Assembly: GCA_016794725.1 (NCBI GenBank)
Contig: JAEUGZ010000251.1
Span: 1-49,300 of the forward strand
Length of the DNA: 49,300 nucleotides
Direction of reading: 5' to 3'
From: Opitutaceae bacterium
GTDB lineage: Bacteria; Verrucomicrobiota; Verrucomicrobiia; Opitutales; Opitutaceae
Shown here one piece after another: positions 1 to 10,685 of the stretch. Below the pieces are notes generated by a model. The model saw only the letters and a program-made list of their open reading frames with translations, did not search any database and had not been told where the DNA came from. The translations under genes and the position numbers were made by a program. Position 1 is the first letter of the stretch, and each line of letters starts with the position of its first letter.

Positions 1-6
1 GTTGTC

Positions 7-60
7 GTGCAGGGTTCGTCCCCCGGCGTCGACGGAGCGACGCCCTCCACCCGAACCAAT
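7..60 (+). repeat. 54-bp dispersed repeat box, copy 1
   Basis: These 54 bases recur in inverted orientation at 39525-39578 with only two differences that I can count. The box contains the hairpin GGCGTCG-acggag-CGACGCC. At the other locus it forms the left part of a 108-bp inverted-repeat element. Similarity stops sharply at CCAAT on one side and before GTGCAGGG on the other, so it behaves as a discrete unit. No coding capacity is evident. Confidence 0.75.
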
Positions 61-124
61 CGTCTATACATATCCTCGGTCGAACTGAGGGCTCCATCTG
101 CTTCTAAAGTTAACGCCTATGGCG

Positions 125-214
125 CCAGCGACCCCGCCTTCACCGGAATCAAGTCCTCGTTTGTTGGGGGCGGCCTCGTTGAGGCCGCGATGGGGCCGAC
201 CGGTCCCGCCCTCC
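125..214 (+). repeat. Partial 108-bp family repeat (copy A)
   Basis: The right-end module (AGCGACCCC then CGCC) at about 125-140 is followed by a linker and then the left-end module at 164-214. The left module has the hairpins GGCCTC-gtt-GAGGCC and GGGGCCG-ac-CGGTCCC. The linker (GAATCAA, then TTTGTT) resembles the linker in copy B at 3815-3833, so the two loci share more than the core element. The stretch 1-277 holds only this and the 54-bp box; I see no gene in it. Confidence 0.7.
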
Positions 215-277
215 GCGCCGCCCGTCTCCTGCCTTTGACTTCAGGCCCGGATTGCGTTTTCCTCAACGCTCCCGCCG

Positions 278-1063
278 ATGAGTCCTGCCCCTCACATTCC
301 ACCTCCCTCCTCCGGCGCAGCCTCGACCGACCTCCCGACGCTCAGTGTCGTGATTCCGTTCTACAATGAGGCCCCCAACATCCCTCCCCTGCTTGCCGAG
401 CTGCGCGCCACAGTGGAGCGGCTGCGACTCCCGACCGAAGTGGTCGCGGTCGACGACGGCAGCGTCGACGCCACGTTGGCCACGCTGGAGGCGGAGCGCC
501 TGGCCTGGCCCGCCATTCGCCTGGTTCGCCTTCCCCGCAACCGGGGCCAGGCGGTCGCACTCTGGCGAGGACTGGAGCAGACCCGCGGCCCCTGGATCGC
601 CACCCTGGACGGAGACGGACAAAATCCGCCGTCCGAACTCGCCAAACTCTGGTCACTTCGGGACGAAGCCGACCTGCTGGTCGGCGCCCGGCAGGGCCGC
701 CAGGACCACCTCGGCCGGAAGATCATGTCACGGATCGCCAACGGCGTCCGCCGCACCCTGCTGCGCGATGGCGTGAGCGACAGCGGCTGCGCGCTGCGCC
801 TGTTCCGGCGCGAGGTCTGCGCCTCGCTGCTCCCACTGCGGACCCTCTACTCCTTCATCCCAGCCTGCGCCGTTTCAGGCGGATGGCGGGTGCGCGAAGT
901 GCCCGTCGCCCACCGACCGCGGGTCGCGGGGATCTCAAACTACACGTTCAAGGTCATGGCGATCCTGCCATTCCTCGACACCCTCGCTTTCTGCTGGGTC
1001 CTTCGCCGCATGCTCAATCTGACCCCGGCAGCGGACCGCCCGGACTCGCGGGTTAAGAAGTAG
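278..1063 (+). CDS. Family 2 glycosyltransferase (dolichol-phosphate mannosyltransferase-like)
   Basis: A 261-residue GT-A glycosyltransferase, probably moving a sugar from an NDP-sugar to a lipid carrier or glycan at the inner face of the membrane. The family signatures are in order: VVIPFYNEAPNI near residue 24, VAVDDGSVDAT near 56 and the metal-binding TLDGDGQNPP near 109. The region around residues 160-180 (DSGCALRLFRREV) also fits DPM1-like members. The C-terminus is hydrophobic (FKVMAILPFLDTLAFCWVL) and may dock on the membrane, but the long C-terminal membrane domain of some relatives is missing. Substrate cannot be read from sequence. It stands alone ahead of the pyrophosphatase, about 230 bases upstream. 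Confidence 0.9.
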   Translation: MSPAPHIPPPSSGAASTDLPTLSVVIPFYNEAPNIPPLLAELRATVERLRLPTEVVAVDDGSVDATLATLEAERLAWPAIRLVRLPRNRGQAVALWRGLEQTRGPWIATLDGDGQNPPSELAKLWSLRDEADLLVGARQGRQDHLGRKIMSRIANGVRRTLLRDGVSDSGCALRLFRREVCASLLPLRTLYSFIPACAVSGGWRVREVPVAHRPRVAGISNYTFKVMAILPFLDTLAFCWVLRRMLNLTPAADRPDSRVKK

Positions 1064-1098
1064 ACTTCTTCATTCGACCTCACCCTGGTAACAGAAGT

Positions 1099-1104
1099 TA
1101 TACT
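1099..1104 (+). promoter_or_regulatory. Possible -10 box (TATACT) for the pyrophosphatase gene
   Basis: TATACT stands out in GC-rich DNA, 188 bases ahead of the preferred hppA start. No good -35 hexamer lies at the usual distance, so this is only a candidate. If used, it would give a leader of about 180 bases that includes the hairpins at 1184-1211. Confidence 0.25.
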
Positions 1105-1183
1105 ACGGCGAACCGCGCGCCGCTTCCGAGGGCAGCCGGCGGCGGAAGTGGTTGAAAAAAGGCCCGCGCCGGCCGGCCTGATT

Positions 1184-1211
1184 CCCGCTGAATTTTCAGC
1201 GACAGAGCGGG
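1184..1211 (+). promoter_or_regulatory. Two competing hairpins in the hppA leader
   Basis: CGCTGA (1186-1191) can pair with TCAGCG (1196-1201), loop ATTT. CCCGCT (1184-1189) can instead pair with AGCGGG (1206-1211). The two pairings overlap and exclude each other, the geometry expected of a switch, but nothing links it to a known leader family. It may be chance in GC-rich DNA. Confidence 0.25.
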
Positions 1212-1291
1212 TTGTGGGCGGTCGTTCCGGGGAAATTGACTCGCCGTCGGGCCGCGAAAGCGACAACGTTTTTTCAGCCTCAAAACCCCGT

Positions 1292-3751
<2,460 letters not shown>

Positions 3752-3765
3752 GGCGGATATCAGAC

Positions 3766-3940
3766 GATTTCTTCACGCGTCGCCCATCCCGCGGGGTCGG
3801 CGACCCCACCTCCACCAGAATCAACTCCCTTTGTTGGAGGTGGCCTCGGTGAGGCCGCGACGGGACCGTTCGGTCCCGCCTCCGACGTCCGATTTCTTCA
3901 CGCAACGCCGATCCCGCGGGGTCGGCGACCCCACCTCCAA
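3766..3940 (+). repeat. 108-bp family repeat, half copy plus full copy (copy B)
   Basis: A half element (GATTTCTTCACGC followed by the GGGGTC-ggc-GACCCC hairpin, 3766-3815) is joined by a short linker to a full 107-bp element at 3834-3940. The full copy has ends TTGGAGGTGG and CCACCTCCAA, which can pair. Inside are the hairpins GGCCTC-ggt-GAGGCC, GGGACCG-tt-CGGTCCC and GGGGTC-ggc-GACCCC. It fills the gap between the convergent pyrophosphatase and transglutaminase genes and could also end transcription there. Confidence 0.85.
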
Positions 3941-3961
3941 CGGAGGCTTCCGTGAAGCCGG

Positions 3962-4819
3962 TCACCCATCTGCCGCCAGAGTTTCGCCCTGCTTCGCCGG
4001 ACTGGCTGCCACCGATTCGGTGGCGGCGGGCGACTCGGAGGTGACGCGACACTCCACCTTCACTCCCCGCGCGGTCACTCGTCCGAAAATGGTCGTCAAC
4101 GCCGAGTTGGCTGCATCACGCCCGCGCGCGATGACGACGACCCGATCCGGAGCGAGGCCGTCGGTCGGATCAAACAGGTACCACTGGCCACCGAGGTACG
4201 CCTCGAAGCAGGCGTGGAAGTCCATGGGATCGAGTCCCAGCGCATATCCCCCCACATAGCGGGTCGGAATGGACAAGGCCCGGCAAAGGGCGATGGCGAG
4301 GTGGGTGTAGTCACGGCACACGCCTTTCTTGATCTGCCACACATCCCAGGCCGAGGTACGGGAGTCCGTGGCGCCGGGGTCGTAGGTCAACGTCGCATCC
4401 ACCCAACGGCAGATTTCCCGCACCTGCTCGGCGCGATTCGGAATCCTGGCAAAGAGGTCCCAGGCGATCTGCGAGAACCGGTCGCTCTCGCAATACCGGC
4501 TCGGAAGCATGTAGGTCAGCACTGTCAGGGGAAGCCGTCCCGGGTTGTCGAGCCTCACCTCCGCCGGAGCAGCCGGACGGTTCACCTCCACCGTCGCCTG
4601 ATAGGAAACCTCGAAGGGACCGGCCGGCACCTCGACCCGGAACACCCGGTTGCCTTTGGACGTCGCCGTGCGTTCCCCGATCGGAATCTCCGGCTGCAGG
4701 CGAATGGATTCGTCACCGAGATGCTGGTACGGATCGCGGTTGGCCAGAAGATTGAAGGTGAAGTTCGCAGTGGGCGACAGCACTTCGTAGGCGAGGGTGC
4801 ACCCGACGGTGAGGTTCAT
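3962..4819 (-). CDS. Transglutaminase-like cysteine protease-fold protein
   Basis: A 285-residue protein with a transglutaminase core, a family that cleaves or forms amide bonds. An N-terminal beta domain (about residues 1-105) precedes the core. The catalytic triad is visible: Cys168 in KKGVCRDYTH, His202 in MDFHACFEAY and Asp217 in WYLFDPTD. These are the spacings of the bacterial transglutaminase N-terminal/core family. There is no signal peptide, so it is probably cytoplasmic. The reading frame continues upstream to a TTG at 5005, just after the receptor stop codon, but those 62 residues are low-complexity and basic, so I chose ATG 4819. The C-terminal 35 residues are Ala/Ser-rich. The real substrate is unknown. 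Confidence 0.85.
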   Translation of the reverse strand: MNLTVGCTLAYEVLSPTANFTFNLLANRDPYQHLGDESIRLQPEIPIGERTATSKGNRVFRVEVPAGPFEVSYQATVEVNRPAAPAEVRLDNPGRLPLTVLTYMLPSRYCESDRFSQIAWDLFARIPNRAEQVREICRWVDATLTYDPGATDSRTSAWDVWQIKKGVCRDYTHLAIALCRALSIPTRYVGGYALGLDPMDFHACFEAYLGGQWYLFDPTDGLAPDRVVVIARGRDAANSALTTIFGRVTARGVKVECRVTSESPAATESVAASPAKQGETLAADG

Positions 4820-5005
4820 GGGAACGCTCAGACTGAAGGCCTTCCAAGCCGAGGTAAATGGCGGAAAACGCCACACCCTTGCGCCAGTTTCGCCATCGAG
4901 ACGACCTCCCCGGCCGCGCCTGCGGGACTTTGCCTCATCGGGTGGCGAGACGGCAACCGGAGCGTCCGTCTCGCCACGCACTTCTCGCGCTTTGGTGCAC
5001 TTCAA

Positions 5006-7696
5006 CTAGAACCGGTAGCTCACCTTGCCGTAATAAAATGCTCCGTTGAATCCCGACGGGGCGATGCCGTTGTAGGGGAAGATTCCGACGTTGTCGGAGC
5101 CATTGAACACGGTCCCGTTCACCACCACCGACGCCAGGTTCTTGGTCGGATACACATCAAACAGGTTGTTCGCGCCCACCGATACCGTGATTCCTTCCGA
5201 GAGTCGGTAGGTCACATCCAGATCGGTGAGCCACTTGGGATCAAAGGACTGAATGATTTGCGAATTTGCACTCGCCGGCACGGTCGGCGCCAGGCGGGTG
5301 TCAAAACCGGGGGTGAGCGCTGCAATCTGCGCGGGCGTCGCACTGGCAAACGCCACCGTCTCGACTTCGCCATAACGAACATTGCGCAGGAACACCGACA
5401 GCTTCTGCCAATCCCAGCCGAGACCCACGTTGAAAGTGTTCTTGGGCTGGCCGGTTTCGAGCCGCACCTGCTCAGTGAGATCGAAGATCGGCGTGGTGAT
5501 GCCAAGCGCGGCAAGTTGCGGGGGCGTGGACGTGATCCGAACCACGCTGGTGTCGTTCAGATTCGCTCCGACGGTCGCTGTCAGTTTGCCCAGGTTCTCA
5601 AGGTCAAACCGGTAGCGGACATTGAGGTCCACGCCCTTGGTCTCGGTGTCCACCGCGTTGGTGAAGTAACGTCCACCCGCCACGCCGAAAAGGCCGCGGG
5701 AATTGAGGAAGTTGACCACCGCCGTCCCCGTGTAGTTCGACGACAGGACAATGCGATCGTCGATCGCGATGAAATAGGTGTCAATCGAGGCGGACAAGGG
5801 CCCCTCGTTGTAGGTCAGCCCGACCGAGTAACTCGTGCTCGTCTCCGGTTTCAGGGGCGAGGCGCCCAAGGCGATCGCCACCGGGTCCGTCACCGGGAAG
5901 GTCTTGTTCTCCACGGGCACACCGTTGAGAAAATTCGTGGCGGTCGAGCTGAACCACGACTGGGCCAGGTGCGGGGCGCGGAAGCCGGTCGCGATTGAGG
6001 CGCGCGCCGCCAGCGGCTCGGTCAGCTTGAGCCGTCCGGCCACCTTGAAGGTCGTCTCGTTGCCAAAGTCGGAATAATCCTCAAACCGGACCGCACCGGA
6101 CACCAGCAGCCGCTCCGTCACTTGATTCTCGACGTCTGCGTAGACGGCATAGCTCTTGCGATCGCGATCGACGGCGTCGGAGGGACGGAACCCCGGAAAC
6201 ACCTGCGCCCCTGGCGCGCCCTGGCCACCAGCCGAGGGGCCGTCAAGGATGCGGACGCCTCCATCGCGGTACGAGTCAGGCTCGCCCGCCCCAATCTGGT
6301 AGTTTTCCCAGCGGTACTCGGCTCCCAGCGCGGTTTTCAGCGGCGCCTGCAATCCGACGTCGATTGACTTCGTCAGGTCGAAGTTGGTCGTCCACTGGTC
6401 AAACTGCAGGGATCCGGCATAGAACTGCCGCGGGCTGGCGGTGCCCAGGGTCACATTGTTGGTGTCCGTGATGAAGTACTCGAGCGTGTTTCCTCCCAGC
6501 ACGGTCGAAAGGTCGTAGTCCCAGCCCAGGTCCTCGCCCTTCAATCCGGCGCCGATCGAGTAGTCCTCGATGTCGGTGTTGATCATGGGCAGAAACCCAT
6601 CGGGCCACAGGGCCCGCACGGTCCGGTCGTCGCCGGCGCGCCGGAAGAAACCCGCCGCCTTGCCGTCGCGCTTGGTGTAACCGCCAAAGCCATACAGGGT
6701 GAGACCGGACGGATCGGTCAGCGGCACCTCGGCATTGACGAAGACGCCGGCGTCGCGGCTGTCGCCATCACCCTGACGGTGGTTGAGCCGGCTGATCGAA
6801 GCTTCCTTGGGGTTGAGGGTGCCGCTGGAGGGAGTCTGTCCGGTCCCGGAGCCGAAATTTCCGGAGATGGCCGTGGCGGCGCCGGTGGCGCTGGTGCCGA
6901 AGTACTGTTGCCGCGTGTCCGCGGACGAGCGGTTCGTGTTCTCGCGGTCGCGCCAGAACACCGTGGTGTGCAGCACCCCCTTGTTGGCGAGCGGGACGCC
7001 GGCAAAGGCGCTCGCCTCGCGCACCTCGCCGTCACCTTCGGACGTCACCCCATAGGTCGCGTCAAAACCGTAGCCGGTGGTTTGATCGAGCACGAAGTTG
7101 ATCACCCCCGCAATCGCATCGGATCCATACTGGGCTGAGGCACCGTCGCGCAGGACCTCGACCCGACCAATCGCGGACGAAGGGATGGCGTTGAGGTCGA
7201 CGGACACTGAACCGCGCCCGATCGTGCCGTTGACATTCACCAGCGAGCTGGTGTGGCGGCGCTTGCCGTTGACCAGCACGAGCACCTGATCGGGGGCAAG
7301 CCCGCGCAGGGTCGCCGGCCGGATGTGATCGGTGCCATCACCGATCGTCGCCCGGGGAAAATTGAACGACGGCACCGCCGCCTGAAGCATCTGTGACGTT
7401 TCGGTGTAGCCGCCGGTCTTCAACTCGCGGCTCGTGATGACGTCGATCGGCACGGGTGATTCCGTCACCGTCCGGTCCGAGAAGCGCGTGCCCGTGGCCA
7501 CGAACGCCTCCAGTTTGACGACGGACTCACCCGCGACCGACGAAGGCGCAGCCGGAGCAGGCACGGCCTGGCCCAACAGCGAGGAAGTGGAACTGAGCAT
7601 CAACAAGGCGAACGTCGCCGGAACTCCGGCCAGGGTTCGCCGCAGGGGGATGCCATGTCGGGGGCGCGACACGGGCAAGGGAGTGGATGTAGTCAT
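5006..7696 (-). CDS. TonB-dependent outer-membrane receptor
   Basis: An outer-membrane beta-barrel importer of about 896 residues. It has a signal peptide (FALLMLSSTSSLLGQA), then a plug domain with PVPIDVITSRELK, QVLVLVNGKRRH, VEVLRDGASAQYG and SDAIAGVINFVL, which match the plug signature closely. A barrel of about 700 residues follows, and the last residues are SYRF with a terminal aromatic, as expected for BAM-assembled barrels. No N-terminal signalling (STN) domain or carboxypeptidase-like repeat is seen. The start at 7696 is preferred; ATG 7723 and TTG 7726 would add about 10 residues before the signal peptide. It is divergent from the gamma-glutamyltranspeptidase gene, which suggests shared control or a peptide-type substrate, but the ligand cannot be read from sequence. 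Confidence 0.93.
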   Translation of the reverse strand: MTTSTPLPVSRPRHGIPLRRTLAGVPATFALLMLSSTSSLLGQAVPAPAAPSSVAGESVVKLEAFVATGTRFSDRTVTESPVPIDVITSRELKTGGYTETSQMLQAAVPSFNFPRATIGDGTDHIRPATLRGLAPDQVLVLVNGKRRHTSSLVNVNGTIGRGSVSVDLNAIPSSAIGRVEVLRDGASAQYGSDAIAGVINFVLDQTTGYGFDATYGVTSEGDGEVREASAFAGVPLANKGVLHTTVFWRDRENTNRSSADTRQQYFGTSATGAATAISGNFGSGTGQTPSSGTLNPKEASISRLNHRQGDGDSRDAGVFVNAEVPLTDPSGLTLYGFGGYTKRDGKAAGFFRRAGDDRTVRALWPDGFLPMINTDIEDYSIGAGLKGEDLGWDYDLSTVLGGNTLEYFITDTNNVTLGTASPRQFYAGSLQFDQWTTNFDLTKSIDVGLQAPLKTALGAEYRWENYQIGAGEPDSYRDGGVRILDGPSAGGQGAPGAQVFPGFRPSDAVDRDRKSYAVYADVENQVTERLLVSGAVRFEDYSDFGNETTFKVAGRLKLTEPLAARASIATGFRAPHLAQSWFSSTATNFLNGVPVENKTFPVTDPVAIALGASPLKPETSTSYSVGLTYNEGPLSASIDTYFIAIDDRIVLSSNYTGTAVVNFLNSRGLFGVAGGRYFTNAVDTETKGVDLNVRYRFDLENLGKLTATVGANLNDTSVVRITSTPPQLAALGITTPIFDLTEQVRLETGQPKNTFNVGLGWDWQKLSVFLRNVRYGEVETVAFASATPAQIAALTPGFDTRLAPTVPASANSQIIQSFDPKWLTDLDVTYRLSEGITVSVGANNLFDVYPTKNLASVVVNGTVFNGSDNVGIFPYNGIAPSGFNGAFYYGKVSYRF

Positions 7697-7739
7697 AGGC
7701 AAGCCAAGCTTAACTAAGTACATCAAGTAAACAAGGTGC

Positions 7740-7757
7740 GGTATGATTTTTCATACC
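7740..7757. promoter_or_regulatory. Perfect inverted repeat between divergent receptor and ggt genes
   Basis: GGTATGA-TTTT-TCATACC is a perfect 7-bp inverted repeat, 44 bases ahead of the receptor start and 57 bases ahead of the ggt start. Its position between divergent genes and its low GC content make it a reasonable operator for a dimeric regulator. No regulator gene lies next to it. Confidence 0.4.
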
Positions 7758-7813
7758 CACCGGCCGAGCGGCCAAGGATTGCCTTTGGCGGCTGCCCGGG
7801 CATTCACCGAAGC

Positions 7814-9613
7814 ATGCCAACCTCCTGCCTTCGCTGCGTGGGTCTCCGGGCGGTGTTTGCCGTCGTGCTCGCGGCGCAACTGTGTTTAACTGTTAAAGCC
7901 CAACGCTTACCGACGGAGGCCAGCCACGGCATCGTCGCTTCGGCGAGTCGGCTCGCCTCCGAGGCCGGGCTTGAGATCCTGCGAAAAGGCGGCAATGCGG
8001 TCGACGCCAGCATTGCCACCGGACTCGTCTTGAGCGTCACCTACCCGCGGGCGGGCAACATCGGCGGAGGCGGCTTCATGGTCATCCGGCACGTCGACGG
8101 TCTGGCCTTGACCATCGATTTTCGGGAGGAAGCCCCGGCTGCAGCCAAAGCCGACATGTACCTCGACTCCAAGGGTGCCGTGATACCGGGTCGCTCTACC
8201 CACGGCTACCTCGCCGCCGGCGTACCGGGGACGATTGCGGGCTTCGCACTCGCGTTGGAAAAGCACGGTTCCGGTAAGGTGAGCTGGGCCGACGTGGTGG
8301 AGCCGGCTCGACGTCTGGCGGCCGAGGGCTTTGAAGCGACTCCGGGACTTGTCCGTGACCTGCGCGGCAGTGAGCGGTTGCTCGCCGCCTTTCCCGAGTC
8401 CCGACGCGTCTACCTGCAGAACGGCGCGATCCCCAAGGTGGGCGATAAATTCGTCCAGCCGGACCTGGCACGCACTTTGGGCCGCATGCAAAAGGACGGG
8501 CCCCGTGAATTCTATGAGGGGGAAACCGCTCGTCTCATTGCCGAGGACATGGCCCGCCACGGCGGCCTGATCACCCAGGTCGATCTGCGCGCTTATCGAG
8601 CGATGGAACGCCCCGTCCTGCGCGGCAGCTACCGCGGGTATGAGATCCTCACCATGCCTCCACCCAGTTCCGGCGGCATCGCCCTGCTGCAAATGCTGGC
8701 CATGCTTGAGCCCTACGACGTCGCGTCGCTCGGTCACAACTCCGCCGCCAAGATCCACCTGTTTGCCGAGGTCATGCGCCGCGCCTTCCGCGATCGCGCC
8801 GAGTACCTGGGCGATCCGGACTTTGTTTTTGTGCCCACCCAGGGGCTGATCGATCCGGCCTACGCGCGGAGCCTCATGGGATCTTTTTCCATCGAAAAAG
8901 CCACGCCGAGCGAAGGCCTGCCGGCCGGCCGACCGGCGGGACTGACCCAGACCAGGGAGCGTCCCGTGTTTGACGACACCGGCATGGCGGAGTCGGCGGA
9001 AACCACCCACTATTCCGTGATCGACGCCGCGGGCACCGCGGTCAGCACCACCTACACGCTCAACGGCCTGTTTGGCAACGGAGTGACCGTGACCGATGCG
9101 GGTTTCCTCCTGAACAACGAGATGGACGACTTCACATCCAAGATCGGGGAAAAGAACATGTTCGGCCTGATTCAGGGACCCGCCAACGCCATCGCCCCCG
9201 GCAAGCGCCCGTTGTCCTCGATGACACCCACCATCGTGGTCAAGGACAACAAACCGGTGCTGGTCACCGGCAGCCCCGGCGGTCCTACCATTATCAATAC
9301 AACGCTGCTCATCGTCACCCACGTGATCGACTTCGGCATGAGCCTCACCCAGGCGGTCGACGCGCCCCGTTTCCACCACCAGTGGCTTCCCAACAGCATC
9401 GACTGCGAGCCGTTTCTGACCTCGCGTGACTCGCAGGCGCTGCTGGAGGCCAAAGGCCATGTGCTGACCTCGCGAAAGCTCTACCCGAACGACCCTGAAG
9501 CCGCGGCGCGCAGCTGGGGGGATGGCGAGACGGTGAGGGTCGACCTCAAGACCGGGCGCCTCCAGGGCGCCAACGATCTGCGCAGCCCGGACTCTGCCGC
9601 CGTCGGCTACTGA
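7814..9613 (+). CDS. ggt: Gamma-glutamyltranspeptidase precursor
   Basis: Exported Ntn-hydrolase that removes or transfers the gamma-glutamyl group of glutathione and related peptides. From ATG 7814 it has 599 residues, close to the family size, with a signal peptide (residues 1-29, ending VKAQ). HGIVASASRLASEAGLEILRKGG is followed by NAVDASIATGLVLSV, the classical N-terminal signature. Autoprocessing should occur before Thr397 in ETTHYSVID, giving large and small subunits. The substrate-site motifs PLSSMTPTIV (467-475) and GSPGG (486-490) are intact. A GTG at 7736 would add 26 residues ahead of the signal peptide and is less likely. Divergent from the TonB-dependent receptor. Periplasmic location is inferred from the signal peptide. 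Confidence 0.95.
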   Translation: MPTSCLRCVGLRAVFAVVLAAQLCLTVKAQRLPTEASHGIVASASRLASEAGLEILRKGGNAVDASIATGLVLSVTYPRAGNIGGGGFMVIRHVDGLALTIDFREEAPAAAKADMYLDSKGAVIPGRSTHGYLAAGVPGTIAGFALALEKHGSGKVSWADVVEPARRLAAEGFEATPGLVRDLRGSERLLAAFPESRRVYLQNGAIPKVGDKFVQPDLARTLGRMQKDGPREFYEGETARLIAEDMARHGGLITQVDLRAYRAMERPVLRGSYRGYEILTMPPPSSGGIALLQMLAMLEPYDVASLGHNSAAKIHLFAEVMRRAFRDRAEYLGDPDFVFVPTQGLIDPAYARSLMGSFSIEKATPSEGLPAGRPAGLTQTRERPVFDDTGMAESAETTHYSVIDAAGTAVSTTYTLNGLFGNGVTVTDAGFLLNNEMDDFTSKIGEKNMFGLIQGPANAIAPGKRPLSSMTPTIVVKDNKPVLVTGSPGGPTIINTTLLIVTHVIDFGMSLTQAVDAPRFHHQWLPNSIDCEPFLTSRDSQALLEAKGHVLTSRKLYPNDPEAAARSWGDGETVRVDLKTGRLQGANDLRSPDSAAVGY

Positions 9614-9642
9614 GCCCGAAAAGGGCGCTTCGCCGAAGGGAC

Positions 9643-10017
9643 ATGTCCCCTCCCCTCCTTCTCGTCCTTTCGCCCGTGCTGCTCGTACTCGAGCTGGTGC
9701 AGCTCGTCGTGGCCGAGCGTTATTTTGGCGTGAAGCAAATTGAGCAGGGCCTCGACCCGCGCACGCGCGAGATCGGCGGAGGGGTCGCCTGCCTCTGGAG
9801 CATCGGCATTCTCCTGAACTGGACGTGGATGGTGGCCATGCTGCCGCTCCAATTCGGTCCCGGCCAGGTGGCCTGCATGCTCTTCACCTCCCTCATCGGC
9901 TACGCCATCCGGCGCGGATGCCGCCTGAAATGGGTCCTGGTCACGCTCACGTTCGAGGGCGCCATCCGTGTCGGCATGCACATTTCGCTGCTCTCCCTCG
10001 CCTGGCGTCTGCTGTGA
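9643..10017 (+). CDS. Small multi-pass membrane protein of unknown function
   Basis: A 124-residue hydrophobic protein with about three or four membrane segments: residues 4-24 (LLLVLSPVLLVLELVQLVV), about 47-68, 73-88 and 98-118. The family is not recognised. A charged segment (KQIEQGLDPRTREIGG) lies between the first two helices. It is 29 bases downstream of ggt and could be co-transcribed with it; GAAGGGAC before the ATG is one of the few Shine-Dalgarno-like sequences here. Coding is supported by the regular helix pattern and the sensible start. Confidence 0.6.
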   Translation: MSPPLLLVLSPVLLVLELVQLVVAERYFGVKQIEQGLDPRTREIGGGVACLWSIGILLNWTWMVAMLPLQFGPGQVACMLFTSLIGYAIRRGCRLKWVLVTLTFEGAIRVGMHISLLSLAWRLL

Positions 10018-10069
10018 TTGCCGCCATGCCGGTGAGCTCGGAGCCCCGCCAAAACCCGCGTCGCCGAGC

Positions 10070-10354
10070 TCAGGCCTGAAAGCGCCGCGTTTCCGCCTTG
10101 GCCGCCGGATCGGCAAACGACTTGGTGAAGAAATCCTGCGCCGCCGCCATGAGCTTGGCGTACTGATTGTAGTCGCCCGCCCACGAATTGGGCACTCGAA
10201 CCCGTTTGATCACCCCCCGGCCGATCTTGTTGGGCGCATCACCGTCCGGAATCAACTCCATGGAGAACTTCGGGTCATGCGTATGAATCACATGGTGCTT
10301 CGACGGCTCTCCTGCTCCATCCCGTTCAATTCGCAGAAAATGGGAAAAGTTCAT
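10070..10354 (-). CDS. Conserved-looking small protein of unknown function
   Basis: A 94-residue soluble protein starting MNFSHFLRIERDG, rich in His and charged residues (SKHHVIHTHDPKFSMEL), with a helical C-terminus (YAKLMAAAQDFFTKSF). I do not recognise the family and see no metal site with standard spacing, although HHxxHTH could bind metal. The frame runs back to 10456, but the ATG at 10354 fits the mixed composition better. It is convergent with the gene at 9643 and stands alone. Confidence 0.55.
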   Translation of the reverse strand: MNFSHFLRIERDGAGEPSKHHVIHTHDPKFSMELIPDGDAPNKIGRGVIKRVRVPNSWAGDYNQYAKLMAAAQDFFTKSFADPAAKAETRRFQA

Positions 10355-10685
10355 CAAACGCCCTGCCAGTATACAGCACGGGAGCGGCTTGAGAACTCCA
10401 AACTGAGGGGCCTCGGGGGTTTCAGCCGCCGGCCGGCGGAGACCCTTTGGCCGCACGACCGCCGTTCAGGGCAAGCGGAACGGCACAATTCAAGCACAGC
10501 CTCTCGCAAGAAACGAGGAGCCCGCTTTCCCCGGTTGGCGTACGCTCAGCCTGATCAGCTTCTCCGGAACTCATCGCTTTCTCCGGACCCCGGCCGCCCC
10601 GCTTCGATCTCACGCCATCGGTCGATCGGGGTGACCCTGATCAGGGACGGTCCACCACCCCGACTTCACAACCTCTTTTTCAATC
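10355..10685. other. Intergenic region with a perfect palindrome
   Basis: This 331-base gap between divergent genes shows no convincing gene. It holds the perfect 12-bp palindrome CCCTGATCAGGG at 10635-10646, 40 bases ahead of the decarboxylase gamma-like gene, and a second CTGATCAG at 10551-10558. These two could be operator half-sites for the decarboxylase operon, with weak support. Confidence 0.35.

Noticed and set aside
4214..5998. 594-codon open frame on the plus strand
   Set aside because: It runs antisense through the transglutaminase and TonB receptor genes, is rich in Arg/His/Gly, and has no family features. It is a by-product of high GC.
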